From: Microbacterium sp. AG1240
GTDB taxonomy: Bacteria; Actinomycetota; Actinomycetes; Actinomycetales; Microbacteriaceae
NCBI RefSeq assembly: GCF_003635115.1
Contig: NZ_RBXJ01000004.1
Coordinates: 174,592-238,591, forward strand
DNA: 64,000 nt
Direction: 5' to 3'
The notes below the pieces were generated by a model. The model did no database searches and was not told where the DNA came from. It was given only the letters and a program-made list of their open reading frames with translations. The position numbers and the translations under genes are program-made. Numbering within the stretch: position 1 is the stretch's first letter; each line of letters begins with the position of its first letter. Shown piece after piece: positions 10,337 to 18,380 of this stretch.

Positions 10337-10395
10337 GTGCCGAGGATTCGTCCAGACGCGGTGGTGCAGACTCGGGCACTTGTGTCTCACCCGAG
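10337..10395 (+). promoter_or_regulatory. Leader with two mutually exclusive hairpins upstream of the lytic-transglycosylase-like gene
   Basis: GTGCCGAG (10337-10344) can pair with CTCGGGCAC (10371-10379, one bulge), while the CTCGGG part of that segment (10371-10376) can instead pair with CCCGAG (10390-10395). The middle strand is shared, so the folds exclude each other, as in riboswitches or attenuators. The ribosome-binding site GAAGGA follows at 10428. Cell-wall hydrolase genes of actinobacteria are often behind c-di-AMP (ydaO) riboswitches, but I could not match that consensus here. Confidence 0.35.
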
Positions 10396-10441
10396 GACGC
10401 GAAGCGCTGTTCTGGCGCCCACCAACCGAAGGACCCGGTTC

Positions 10442-11353
10442 ATGCTCCACACCCAGAAATCGGCGCGCCCGCGCCGCCGTCTCCTCATCGCCGGCGCGTG
10501 CGCCGGTGTCGCCGCCAGCGTTCTGGCCTCCGCCGCCGCGGCGACGGCGAGTCCGATCGCGACTCCGGCCGCAGCATCCGCCACCCTCGCCCTGCAGATC
10601 ACCGAGGCGGCGCCCTTCCTCGTCGATTCCCCCGTCGTCGACGCGTTCACCACCAGCACGAGCGATGCCCAGGCTGCACTCGACGGCGCGCGATCAGCCC
10701 AGACCGAGGCCGCGACCGTCATGGCGTCGGTCGCCGAGTCGGGCCTGTCATCGCGGATCGCCGAGCCCACGATCGACACGACCGACCTGCGCGCGTCGAT
10801 CTCGAATCTCGCGAAGGCGAGCTTCGTGCCGGTGCTGCTCTACCCCGAACTGGCCGACGACGCCGAGACGCAGGCCGCGTCGGTGAGCGGCGAGGTCGCG
10901 ACCCTTCGCACCGAGCTCGACGCCGCGCGCGAGCAGAAGGCGGCGGAAGACGCAGCCCAGGCCCAGCGTGAGGCGGAGGAAGCCGCGCAGGCCGCCGCAG
11001 CCGCCGCCGCGCAGGCCGCCGCCGACGCTCTCGCGGCGGCGAACACGCCCAGTGGCGCGAAGGCCGTCGCGAGCTCGATGGCGGCCGAGCGGTATGGCTG
11101 GGGGAGCGATCAGTTCTCGTGCCTGTCGTCGCTCTGGCAGAAGGAGTCGAGCTGGAACTACCAGGCCTACAACGCCTCGAGCGGTGCCACCGGCATCCCG
11201 CAGGCTCTGCCCGGTAGCAAGATGGCCAGCGCCGGCTCCGACTGGCAGACCAACGCCGCCACGCAGATCGCGTGGGGCCTGCAGTACATCTCCGCGGCCT
11301 ACGGGACCCCGTGCAGCGCATGGGGCCATTCGCAGGCCACGAACTGGTACTGA
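10442..11353 (+). CDS. Secreted lytic-transglycosylase-like cell-wall protein
   Basis: A 303-residue exported protein: basic N-terminus (ARPRRRLL), hydrophobic core and an Ala-rich cleavage zone ending near ATASP. Residues 40-150 are a low-complexity helical spacer, followed by an Ala/Glu/Gln coiled coil near residues 155-200. The last 90 residues match the transglycosylase or aggregation-promoting-factor C-terminal fold, with a possible catalytic Glu in WQKESSWNYQA and the SGATGIPQALPGSKM motif. Likely cleaves or binds peptidoglycan outside the cell. Start fixed by GAAGGA 8 nt before the ATG. Confidence 0.85.
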   Translation: MLHTQKSARPRRRLLIAGACAGVAASVLASAAAATASPIATPAAASATLALQITEAAPFLVDSPVVDAFTTSTSDAQAALDGARSAQTEAATVMASVAESGLSSRIAEPTIDTTDLRASISNLAKASFVPVLLYPELADDAETQAASVSGEVATLRTELDAAREQKAAEDAAQAQREAEEAAQAAAAAAAQAAADALAAANTPSGAKAVASSMAAERYGWGSDQFSCLSSLWQKESSWNYQAYNASSGATGIPQALPGSKMASAGSDWQTNAATQIAWGLQYISAAYGTPCSAWGHSQATNWY

Positions 11354-11377
11354 GCCCCACCGCCGCGCCCGATGGAG

Positions 11378-11704
11378 TCAGCCGGCCTCATCGGGCCGCG
11401 GCGCACGGACGACCCAGCCGTAGCGGGTGAGGGCAGCGTCGAGCCGCTGGGCCTCGACGGCGGCCGCCTCCAGCGATGCGTCGGAGCACACGTCGATCGC
11501 GAGCGGGGGCGGGTCGGCGAACCGGGGGATCTGCACCTCGGCCCACACGTTCGGTGCCAGGCCCACGCGTGGCCATGCGGTGCCCGCGTGCTCGATGACC
11601 GAGTCGGCGGCGAAGGCGATCACGTCGAGGGCGTCGAGTTTCGTGATCGGCACGTCGACGACCAGCGTCACGACGAACGGACCGCTCGCGGTGTCTCGCA
11701 TCAT
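11378..11704 (-). CDS. Hypothetical protein, 108 residues
   Basis: A small soluble protein of unrecognised family, with alternating beta-like and helical segments (VVTLVVDVPITKLDALDVIAF). It converges on the lytic-transglycosylase-like gene with only 24 nt between stops. The start is supported by a TAACGT hexamer (11712-11717, minus strand) 7 nt upstream, as expected for a leaderless mRNA; a second ATG follows directly. Confidence 0.65.
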   Translation of the reverse strand: MMRDTASGPFVVTLVVDVPITKLDALDVIAFAADSVIEHAGTAWPRVGLAPNVWAEVQIPRFADPPPLAIDVCSDASLEAAAVEAQRLDAALTRYGWVVRAPRPDEAG

Positions 11705-11868
11705 GGCGTCGACGTTACGGATGCGGCCGCCCGAACGCCAGGTCGGGACGCGGGCTATCTCTCGACGGGCGGGCTTTCTGCGCCGCCATGCCCGTGCGCC
11801 GACCGATCGCCCGCGCGTCGGCGCCGCGGTGGGCCGGGGGACCGCCGCCCGTGCGCGACAATCGGTGG

Positions 11869-12675
11869 ATGCCTTCCGCCCCCCGCGCGCTGACCGAGAT
11901 GCCCGACCCGCAGTTCGTGATGACCGGTGACGGGTTGCGCCTCGCGACCTACCTCTGGGGAGGGGTCGACGCCGACGAGCCGACGGTGCTCGCCGTGCAC
12001 GGCTTCGGTTCGAGCGCGCGCGACAACTGGGTGAACACCGGCTGGGTGCGCGACCTGCAGGCCGCGGGGTTCCGCGTGCTCGCCGTCGACCAGCGCGGGC
12101 ACGGGGCGAGCGAGAAGCCGCACGACGCCGCCGGCTACCTCATGACGACCCTGGTGGGCGACCTGCTCACCGTGCTCGACACCTACCTGCTCGACACCGT
12201 GCGCTACCTCGGATACTCGCTCGGCGCCCGCGTCGGGTGGGAGCTCGCCGTCACCTACCCCCATCACGTCGACCGTGCCGTGCTGGGCGGGATCCCCGAC
12301 GGGCGCCCCCTGCGCCGCCTCGACGTTGCCCAGGCGCGCGCGTTCATCGAGAACGGTACCCCTGTCGAAGACGCGACGACGCAGCGGTACGTCGGACTCG
12401 CACAGCGTGTTCCCGGCAATGATCTGCGCGCCCTCGTGTCGATTGCCGAAGGCATGACGGTCGACGGCGGGGATCCGGATCCCGCCACGCCGCCGCTTCA
12501 GCCCGTGCTGTTCGCCACCGGCAGCGACGACCCGATCCTGCAGCAGTCGCGACAGCTCGCCGGATATGCGCCGCGTGGGGAGTTCTTCGAGATCGAAGGC
12601 CGCAACCACGTGAACGGCCCGGGGGCCCGCGCGTTCCGCGAGGCCGGGGTGGGGTTCCTCCAGCGCGAGGACTGA
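11869..12675 (+). CDS. Alpha/beta hydrolase
   Basis: A 268-residue cytoplasmic hydrolase. HGFGSSARDNW forms the oxyanion region near residue 44; the nucleophile elbow GYSLGA places Ser at 117; the acid is probably in TGSDDPI and the catalytic His in EGRNHVNG near the C-terminus. Substrate unknown. A longer in-frame reading begins at 11788, but GACAAT with a 6-nt gap to this ATG matches the local leaderless rule. A perfect hairpin lies 17 nt after the stop. Confidence 0.88.
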   Translation: MPSAPRALTEMPDPQFVMTGDGLRLATYLWGGVDADEPTVLAVHGFGSSARDNWVNTGWVRDLQAAGFRVLAVDQRGHGASEKPHDAAGYLMTTLVGDLLTVLDTYLLDTVRYLGYSLGARVGWELAVTYPHHVDRAVLGGIPDGRPLRRLDVAQARAFIENGTPVEDATTQRYVGLAQRVPGNDLRALVSIAEGMTVDGGDPDPATPPLQPVLFATGSDDPILQQSRQLAGYAPRGEFFEIEGRNHVNGPGARAFREAGVGFLQRED

Positions 12676-12691
12676 CCCGGCCATGCGGCGA

Positions 12692-12736
12692 GATCGGATG
12701 CTGCGCCGCCGCGAGGATCCGGCGCAGCATCCGATC
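12692..12736. terminator. Perfect 16-bp hairpin, probable bidirectional terminator, built on GGATGCTGC
   Basis: GATCGGATGCTGCGCC (12692-12707) and its exact reverse complement (12721-12736) flank a 13-nt loop. It lies between two convergent genes (stops at 12675 and 12748) and can serve both strands. The arm contains the octamer GGATGCTG that recurs through the window. No U-tract follows on either strand, which is common in actinobacteria. Confidence 0.75.
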
Positions 12737-12747
12737 CCGTGCTCCGA

Positions 12748-13812
12748 TCAGCTCGCGGCGTAGTCGATCAGTTCGGGGTGTTCGGCGTACACGGCTTCGA
12801 GCAGGCTCATGTCGAACAGCTGGTCAGCGCTGACGGTGATGCCCGCGGTCGCCAGGGTCTCGACGGTCTCGGCCTGGAGGGTCTCGGAGGTGGTGAAGAG
12901 CCCGTTCTCGGCCGTCTCGTCGGTGACGACGAGCTGCGTGTTAGCCGCCTCGGCGCACAGCAGCTCGTTGGCGGGGTCGAGCCCGAGGTCGGTTCCGCTC
13001 TGCGACATCATGAGGTCGATGCCTTTCTGCGGATTGCGCAGCGCCTCGGCGTATCCGCGGATCTCGCCCTCGAGGAAGGCCTTCAGCTTCTCGGGTTCGT
13101 TCGCGATCATCTCCTCGGTCGCGATGATCGCGTCCGCGACGAAGGGGAGCCCGTTGTCGGCGAAGGGCATGTCGACGGCGTCGTGACCCTCGGCGCGCAC
13201 GAGGATCGACTCGTTCGTGAGGAACGACATGTACCCGTCGATCTCTCCGAAGATGAGCGGGGAGGGGTCGTAGCTGACGGGGACGATCTCGACCTGTGTC
13301 TTGTCGATGCCGTTGGCCGCGAGGAGCGCGTCGAAGAGGATGACGTTGACGTCCTGCACGCCGATCTTCTTGCCGATCAGGTCTTGCGGTTCCTCGATCG
13401 GGTCGCCGTCGGCGAGCGACAGGATGCTGTAGGGGTTCTTCTGGTACCCGCTGGCGATGATCTTGATCGGAGCGTTCTCGTTCGCGACGGTCGCGCCCAG
13501 CGTCATCGCGTCGACCATGCCGACGTCGACCGTTCCGCTGAGCACCTCGCTGACGGACGACGACGGCCCGGGAACCAGGTTCACTCCTTCGAGCCCGGCA
13601 TCGGTGAAGTAGCCCTCGTCGATCGCGAGGTATTCGCCGATGAACTGCGAGTTGAGGATCCACGGCAACTGCATCGTGATCGAGCCCAGCGACTCGTCCG
13701 AGGACGGGGACGACCCGGTGTCGCCGGCGGGGGTGGAGCAGCCCGTCAGGGCGGTGGTGGCGATCAGGGTCAGGGCGCCGAGGAGTCCGGTGGCGGTGCG
13801 GCGTGCGGTCAT
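12748..13812 (-). CDS. ABC transporter substrate-binding lipoprotein, NMT1/THI5-like (NitT/TauT type)
   Basis: A 354-residue lipoprotein: MTARRTATGLLGAL, hydrophobic core, lipobox ALTGC near residue 25, then a Ser/Asp linker. The fold is that of NMT1/THI5 or SsuA-like proteins (EYLAIDEGYFTDAG, SGTVDVGMVDAMTLG, DLIGKKIGVQ), which bind pyrimidine precursors, sulfonates or similar small molecules. No permease or ATPase gene is adjacent, so it may use a transporter elsewhere. CGAAAGGAC precedes the ATG. It is the last gene of the SLOG/phosphoribosyltransferase cassette. Confidence 0.85.
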   Translation of the reverse strand: MTARRTATGLLGALTLIATTALTGCSTPAGDTGSSPSSDESLGSITMQLPWILNSQFIGEYLAIDEGYFTDAGLEGVNLVPGPSSSVSEVLSGTVDVGMVDAMTLGATVANENAPIKIIASGYQKNPYSILSLADGDPIEEPQDLIGKKIGVQDVNVILFDALLAANGIDKTQVEIVPVSYDPSPLIFGEIDGYMSFLTNESILVRAEGHDAVDMPFADNGLPFVADAIIATEEMIANEPEKLKAFLEGEIRGYAEALRNPQKGIDLMMSQSGTDLGLDPANELLCAEAANTQLVVTDETAENGLFTTSETLQAETVETLATAGITVSADQLFDMSLLEAVYAEHPELIDYAAS

Positions 13813-13901
13813 GGGTGTTCGTCCTTTCGAACGGCGGGTACGGGTGCGGGTCGGCGGATGCCGGTGTCGGGTGGAGCGGGAGATGCGCGGGAGGGGCGGG
13901 A

Positions 13902-14477
13902 TCAGAAGTCGTCGGTGACGGCGGGGAGGCGGCCGAGCGATTGCACGAGGCCGGCGCTCTCGCCCAGGGCGCTCCGCCAGTCGTCGCCCTCGGTCATGAG
14001 GGCGGCGACCGACACGATCTGCGCGCCGTGCCGCGTGAGCAGCTCGAGGGCGGCCGCCGCGGAACGGCCCGTCGAGATCACGTCGTCGATGAAGGCGACG
14101 CGCGCGCCGTCGATCGACGCGAGTCGTCGGGCATCGAGGGTGAGTCGTTGTGCGTCGATCGTGGTCACGGAGGTGACCTCCACGGACGGGCTGTCGCGGA
14201 GGTGCCACTTCCTGCTCTTCTGCAGGACGACGTACTCGTCGAGGCCGAGGTGGGGCGCGATGGCGATCGCGACCGGGATACCGAGGGTCGCCGCGGTGAC
14301 GATGATGTCGGGCTTGCGTTCCCGGACGAGGTCGGCGAGCTCGCGTCCGGCCTGCGCCAGCACCGACACGGGCAGGTCGATCGTCATCAGCAGCGCCGCC
14401 TGCTTACCCGGGCCGAGGTCGACGATGGGCAGCTCGATCTCCTGAGAACCCATCTGGGCGAGGTAGGTGCGGTCCAC
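13902..14477 (-). CDS. Type I phosphoribosyltransferase
   Basis: A 191-residue protein with the PRPP-binding motif VAFIDDVISTGRS near residues 127-139, the two acidic residues and following Thr/Gly loop being diagnostic. The upstream IIVTAATLGIPVA resembles the hinge of adenine/xanthine phosphoribosyltransferases. Probably joins a nucleobase or analogue to PRPP. GTG start lies 1 nt after the upstream stop (TGACGTG), so translation is coupled. The base acted on cannot be read from sequence. Confidence 0.82.
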   Translation of the reverse strand: MDRTYLAQMGSQEIELPIVDLGPGKQAALLMTIDLPVSVLAQAGRELADLVRERKPDIIVTAATLGIPVAIAIAPHLGLDEYVVLQKSRKWHLRDSPSVEVTSVTTIDAQRLTLDARRLASIDGARVAFIDDVISTGRSAAAALELLTRHGAQIVSVAALMTEGDDWRSALGESAGLVQSLGRLPAVTDDF

Positions 14478-14478
14478 G

Positions 14479-15066
14479 TCACACCACCGTTCCGGCGGAG
14501 ATCGCGACCGACGCATCGAGCCAGTCGCCGACATCGGTCAGCGCGATGACGTCGACCCGGAGTTCAGCGGCGATCTCCGGCGGCAGCCCGCTCGCCGTCC
14601 CCTCGACGAACGAGACCGGAGGGGGAGAGGGGTTCCATTTGGTCCACGCCAGCTCGGCGATCGTGCCGCAGCTGAGTCCGATGGTGACCATGGCGTCCGA
14701 CATCTCGCCGATCTGGTGGTGCTGCTCGTACCAGGTCAGCTCGTCGCGCAGTTCGTGGCAGCGCACCCGCTGCAGCTCGATAGAGGGCATGGCGGCGGGT
14801 TCACTGATGCCCGATGCGGGGGTCAGACCGATCAGTCGGGTTCCTCCGGCGGCCAGGTAGCCGTCCATGGCGGAGACGGCGACGCCGCGATCGGGGACGA
14901 CGATCATCGCCCACCCCCGGCGAGCGATCGTCTCTCCGACCTGTTCGGCGGCGTCGACCAGACGGGCGGGGGCGATGCCGGCCGCAGCGGCGACGCGAGC
15001 AACGTTCGAGGGCCCGAGCACGGCGACGATCGGAACATCGGTGGTGGAGGGTGAGACAGGCTGCAT
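14479..15066 (-). CDS. SLOG-fold (LOG/lysine-decarboxylase-like) protein
   Basis: About 195 residues. IVAVLGPSNVARVA at the N-terminus resembles a Rossmann nucleotide-binding edge, and GLSCGTIAELAW matches the GGxGTxxE active-site segment of LOG phosphoribohydrolases in altered form (Gly-Thr and Glu kept, Pro-Gly-Gly lost). Such proteins bind or cleave nucleotides. First gene of a cassette with the phosphoribosyltransferase and binding protein. ATG 24 nt further upstream (15090) is also in frame; then the palindrome would be inside the gene. Confidence 0.65.
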   Translation of the reverse strand: MQPVSPSTTDVPIVAVLGPSNVARVAAAAGIAPARLVDAAEQVGETIARRGWAMIVVPDRGVAVSAMDGYLAAGGTRLIGLTPASGISEPAAMPSIELQRVRCHELRDELTWYEQHHQIGEMSDAMVTIGLSCGTIAELAWTKWNPSPPPVSFVEGTASGLPPEIAAELRVDVIALTDVGDWLDASVAISAGTVV

Positions 15067-15083
15067 GGTGCAAGGTTGCACCA
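15066..15083. promoter_or_regulatory. 18-bp perfect palindrome, candidate operator
   Basis: TGGTGCAA-GG-TTGCACCA lies immediately upstream of the SLOG start, about 100 bp from the divergently transcribed LacI-family gene. Symmetry and size fit a LacI-type dimer site controlling the cassette. If the upstream ATG at 15090 is used, the site lies in codons 3-8. Confidence 0.6.
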
Positions 15084-15181
15084 ACCGCATTTCACCGGTG
15101 CTGGTGTTTCGTTACATCTAGATTTCGGCGGTCGGCAGCCCTCGCCGCCGTCGTGTGTGCCGCGACGCATAGGATCACCGG

Positions 15182-16225
15182 GTGGCCTCCTCCCCAGCGA
15201 AAGACACCGCACCTCGCGACCGGGCGACGCTGCGCGACATCGCCCTCGATACCGGGCTGTCGATGAGCACTGTCTCGCAGGCGCTCCGCGGCGCCGGTCG
15301 CATCAGCGAGGCGACGCGCGCTCGCGTCGCCGAAGCATCCACCCGGCTCGCATACCGGGCGAACGTCAGTGCGCTGCACATGCGGGGCGCCCGCACCGGA
15401 CTCGTGGGGCTCGTCGCCACCGTGCCCGACTCGACGTCGTGGAGCGTGGGCGATCTCGACTTCCTCGTGCGATGCGAGCGCGCGTTCTGCGATGTCGCGC
15501 TCGGGAGCGATCGCTACCCGGTGATGCTGTCGGGTTCGTCGGTGTCGGGCGCGATCGGCGTGCTGCCCGTGGACGGCGTCGCGGTCATCGACCCGGGACC
15601 GAACGACCCGCTGCTGCGTCTGCTCGAAGAGCGGGGTGTGCCCCACGTGACGCTCGGTCGAGACGTGTTGAGCGACGCCACGGATGAGTGGGTCGTCGAC
15701 AACGACAAGTCGGAGATCACGCGGGTCGCGCTCGACGGTCTGTATGAGCGGGGGATGCGCCGGTCTCTGATGTTGATCGCCGACACCGGGCAGAACTACA
15801 TGACGGATGTGGCGCAGGCCTACGACGCATGGAGCGATGCGCACCCCGACGTCGCGACGACCACCGCCGTGCTGCCGCTGCCTTTCGATGCCGCACAGGC
15901 TGCACGGGTGGTGTCGGACGCATGCCGCGACGGGGTGGACACGATCTATCTGGCCGTAGAGCCGGCGCTCACCGCGGTGCTCGATGCGGTGGCCGCCGTG
16001 GGCCTCAGCATTCCCGACGACGTGCAGCTGCTCGCCACGACCGACAGCACGCGTGCACAGTCGCTCGTTCCCGCCATCTCCGCGGTCGATCTGCAACCCG
16101 CCGCGCTGGGGGAGAGGCTCTTCGAACTGCTCGAGCAGCGCGTGAGCGGCGCGGTTCCCGATCTGGTCGAACGCCTCGTACCCGCCGACGTGCAGTGGCG
16201 GGGCAGTACGCGCGCGCTCGTCTGA
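15182..16225 (+). CDS. LacI-family transcriptional regulator
   Basis: 347 residues: N-terminal helix-turn-helix (TLRDIALDTGLSMSTVSQAL, residues about 14-33) with hinge YRANVSALHM, then a periplasmic-binding-like effector domain. DNA binding is probably released or enhanced by a sugar or nucleoside ligand. It faces the SLOG/phosphoribosyltransferase cassette and is the obvious candidate to bind the palindrome at 15066. GTG start is set by TAGGAT (15170-15175) 6 nt upstream. Confidence 0.9.
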   Translation: MASSPAKDTAPRDRATLRDIALDTGLSMSTVSQALRGAGRISEATRARVAEASTRLAYRANVSALHMRGARTGLVGLVATVPDSTSWSVGDLDFLVRCERAFCDVALGSDRYPVMLSGSSVSGAIGVLPVDGVAVIDPGPNDPLLRLLEERGVPHVTLGRDVLSDATDEWVVDNDKSEITRVALDGLYERGMRRSLMLIADTGQNYMTDVAQAYDAWSDAHPDVATTTAVLPLPFDAAQAARVVSDACRDGVDTIYLAVEPALTAVLDAVAAVGLSIPDDVQLLATTDSTRAQSLVPAISAVDLQPAALGERLFELLEQRVSGAVPDLVERLVPADVQWRGSTRALV

Positions 16226-16311
16226 GGCGCTGGCACATGCGGCGGCCCCTGTCGACCCTCTCTCGCACGGGAGCGCGCTCGGCATGCTGGGTGCAGTCGA
16301 AAGGATTCACG

Positions 16312-16542
16312 ATGAGCGACAGCAGCAGCATCCGCCCTTCGTCCGACGGTGACGCCACGCAGGCCGACCTCGAGCAGCTCGCCGGGGGTGAGCTCGAGAA
16401 CCTGCCGCCCGCGCCCGAGGGTTCTCCCGACCACGGGGGCGAGCCCGATCCCGACGAGGTCTTCGTCGCTCCCGAGGGATCGGGCCCCTACGCCGACCGC
16501 GAGGTGGTCACCGACGAGCGGACGGGCTCGGCCGAGGTCTGA
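16312..16542 (+). CDS. Small acidic protein, 76 residues
   Basis: A hydrophilic, strongly acidic, Pro/Gly-rich protein without recognisable domain; probably disordered. AAAGGA stands 8 nt before the ATG, a clear ribosome-binding site. It ends 3 nt from the stop of the convergent oxidoreductase gene. Function unknown. Confidence 0.65.
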   Translation: MSDSSSIRPSSDGDATQADLEQLAGGELENLPPAPEGSPDHGGEPDPDEVFVAPEGSGPYADREVVTDERTGSAEV

Positions 16543-16545
16543 GCT

Positions 16546-16944
16546 CTACTCGCCGGAGTAGTCGCGCGCCCAGCTGACCTCGGGTTCGATGTAGAACGCG
16601 GTCAGTCCGGCGCGCACGTCGTACGGGGCGCCGGTGTACTTCTCGGAGATCCGGTCGACGATCGGCAGTGCGTCGTCACCGGTGATCCGTTCGACCACGC
16701 GTCCGCGCACGAACGCCGAATCGAGCGGATTCGCGGGGTTGGTCACCGACACCGCGAGACGCGGATCGACCTGCAGGTCGCGGTCTTTGCGGGAGTCGGC
16801 CATGGTGAACATCGTGAGGCGGTCGCCCTCCACGCCGATCCACACCGGAACGGTGTGCGGCGCTCCGTCGGGGAGCAGCGTGGCCACGTGCACGACCTGG
16901 TCGCGCTCGAAGTAGGGGCGGACGTCGTTCCAGCGCTTGCTCAT
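16546..16944 (-). CDS. PPOX-class (pyridoxamine-phosphate-oxidase-fold) flavin/F420-dependent protein
   Basis: A 132-residue split-barrel protein. HVATLLPDGAPHTVPVWIGVEGDRL is the flavin/F420-contact strand pair typical of TIGR03618-like proteins, followed by DPRLAVSV. Such small proteins reduce diverse substrates with F420H2 or FMN; the reaction here is unknown. GGAG seven bases before the ATG supports this start over a longer in-frame reading to 17049. Confidence 0.8.
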   Translation of the reverse strand: MSKRWNDVRPYFERDQVVHVATLLPDGAPHTVPVWIGVEGDRLTMFTMADSRKDRDLQVDPRLAVSVTNPANPLDSAFVRGRVVERITGDDALPIVDRISEKYTGAPYDVRAGLTAFYIEPEVSWARDYSGE

Positions 16945-17120
16945 TCGCTTCTCCTTCGTTGGGGCTGTCTTCTCGACAACCGGCCCGCGCGGCGGGGTGT
17001 TCCCTTTGGCGCGCGCCTCGTCTGCGTCGACCGTGCCCGTTTCCGCCAAGAGTGCTCGCTTTTTCGGGCACCCCCGGCAGGAACGGACACCCTCGGCGAC
17101 GCCCCCGCTACGTTGGCGTC

Positions 17121-17834
17121 ATGAACGCGACGGCGGACCACCCCCGGCGGCGCTGGCTGCTCCTGCACGGGACTCCGCTCGGTCCGGCCGTGTGGGCCGA
17201 AACCGCGCGCGCCCTAGGGCAGGCTGCCGTGCTCACGCCCGACTGCCGGACGGTGCCCGCGGGGAGCGATCCGCAGCGCCGCCTCGCACACGACCTCGCC
17301 GCTCGATTCGACGGTGACCTCGACGTCGTCGGCCACTCGTTCGGCGGACAGGTGGCCCTGGAGGTGGCGCTCGCCGCACCTGAGCGGGTGCGCTCGCTCA
17401 CGATCCTGTGCAGCCGCGATACGCCGTTCCCCGCGTTCGGCGCCGTGGCGGATGCCGTCGCCTCCGGCACCGGCGTCCCCACCGTCGAGGCGAGCCTGGC
17501 GCGCTGGTTCTCCGCGGCTGAGCTCGCCGGTGACGCCAACATCGTCGAGCTCGCGCGGAGCGAGCTCCGCGCAGCATCCTTCGTCGACTGGTCCCGGGCG
17601 CTCGCGGCGATAGCGGTCTACGACAGCTCCGCTGTGACGCCGGCGCTTCGGATACCCGTGAATGTCGTCGCCGCCGGACACGACGCCGTCTCGACGCCCG
17701 ACGCGATGCGTGAAATGGCGGCGCGTATTCCGGGTGCGCGTTTCGCGGTGCACGAAGACTGGTTCCACATGTCGCCGTTCGTCGATGCTGGGGCGCTCGC
17801 TCGGCTGCTGCAGTCGGGTCGCGACCGCAGCTGA
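17121..17834 (+). CDS. Alpha/beta hydrolase
   Basis: A 237-residue hydrolase: LLLHGTPLG oxyanion region, nucleophile Ser73 in VVGHSFGGQ, acid in AAGHDAVST and His in DWFHMSPFV. No export signal. TACGTT (17109-17114) is exactly 6 nt before the ATG, supporting a leaderless start although an in-frame reading extends upstream to 16959. Resembles small esterases and pimeloyl-carrier-type hydrolases; substrate unknown. Confidence 0.88.
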   Translation: MNATADHPRRRWLLLHGTPLGPAVWAETARALGQAAVLTPDCRTVPAGSDPQRRLAHDLAARFDGDLDVVGHSFGGQVALEVALAAPERVRSLTILCSRDTPFPAFGAVADAVASGTGVPTVEASLARWFSAAELAGDANIVELARSELRAASFVDWSRALAAIAVYDSSAVTPALRIPVNVVAAGHDAVSTPDAMREMAARIPGARFAVHEDWFHMSPFVDAGALARLLQSGRDRS

Positions 17835-17850
17835 CAGATGCGTGGCCGGA

Positions 17851-18207
17851 TCAGCCGTCGCCGGCCTCGCGCGCCGCGATCTTGCGCTCCCGCATCGCGA
17901 GGAAAAGCGGGAACGTGAAGGCGAATGCCGTCACCGCCGAGAGCACCACGTACAGCCACGCGCGCTTCATGCGGAGCCGCCGGGCCTCGGCGAAGATCAG
18001 CACCACCCCCGCGATCGCGACGACCAGCAGGTCTACGCCGATCGACGACACCGCCGGGCCGCCCCCGAACAGGTCGGCGAAATAATTGCGTCCTTCGACG
18101 ACCGTCCAGACGTTCAGCGCGAAGGTCCACACCAGTCCGACGACCGAGAGTGCGAGGTAGATGAACGCCCGGGGCGTCCAGTGCTTCGTGATCGCGCGTT
18201 CGCTCAT
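17851..18207 (-). CDS. DUF2834-like membrane protein
   Basis: 118 residues with three predicted membrane helices (about 14-34, 56-74, 84-104). SSIGVDLLVVAIAGVVLIF and EARRLRMKR match the DUF2834 pattern. Function unknown. TACGGT (18214-18219, minus strand) precedes the ATG by 6 nt. Converges with the hydrolase gene. Confidence 0.75.
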   Translation of the reverse strand: MSERAITKHWTPRAFIYLALSVVGLVWTFALNVWTVVEGRNYFADLFGGGPAVSSIGVDLLVVAIAGVVLIFAEARRLRMKRAWLYVVLSAVTAFAFTFPLFLAMRERKIAAREAGDG

Positions 18208-18232
18208 GCTCGCACCGTACTCCCGCGAACAT

Positions 18233-18288
18233 GAGTTGCCGCAATGCGGGGCTTCCCCAGGGGTCGTGCGCCCCATTCGCGGCAACTC
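18233..18288. repeat. Long interrupted palindrome between divergent genes
   Basis: GAGTTGCCGC (18233-18242) pairs with GCGGCAACTC (18279-18288), and an inner GGGGC/GCCCC (18248-18252, 18270-18274) with ATG/ATT between extends it to an arm of about 20 nt with small mismatches. It lies in the 5' region between DUF2834 and VanZ. Could be a REP-like element, an operator or an RNA hairpin in the VanZ leader. Confidence 0.55.
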
Positions 18289-18380
18289 GCGTGCGACTCG
18301 AACGCATACGCTCCCGCAACATCGCAGCGGGTGGACTCGTCACGCCGGCCTGCCCGAGGTCGGCGGAAAGGGCCGCTTCG

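Noticed and set aside
10261..10441. ydaO/c-di-AMP riboswitch
   Set aside because: Gene context fits, but I could not align the conserved GGGGAACC/GGGTGAA-type segments; only the alternative stems are kept.
13813..13901. G-quadruplex in the gap between phosphoribosyltransferase and binding protein
   Set aside because: Three GGG runs only; the next is too distant for a canonical motif.
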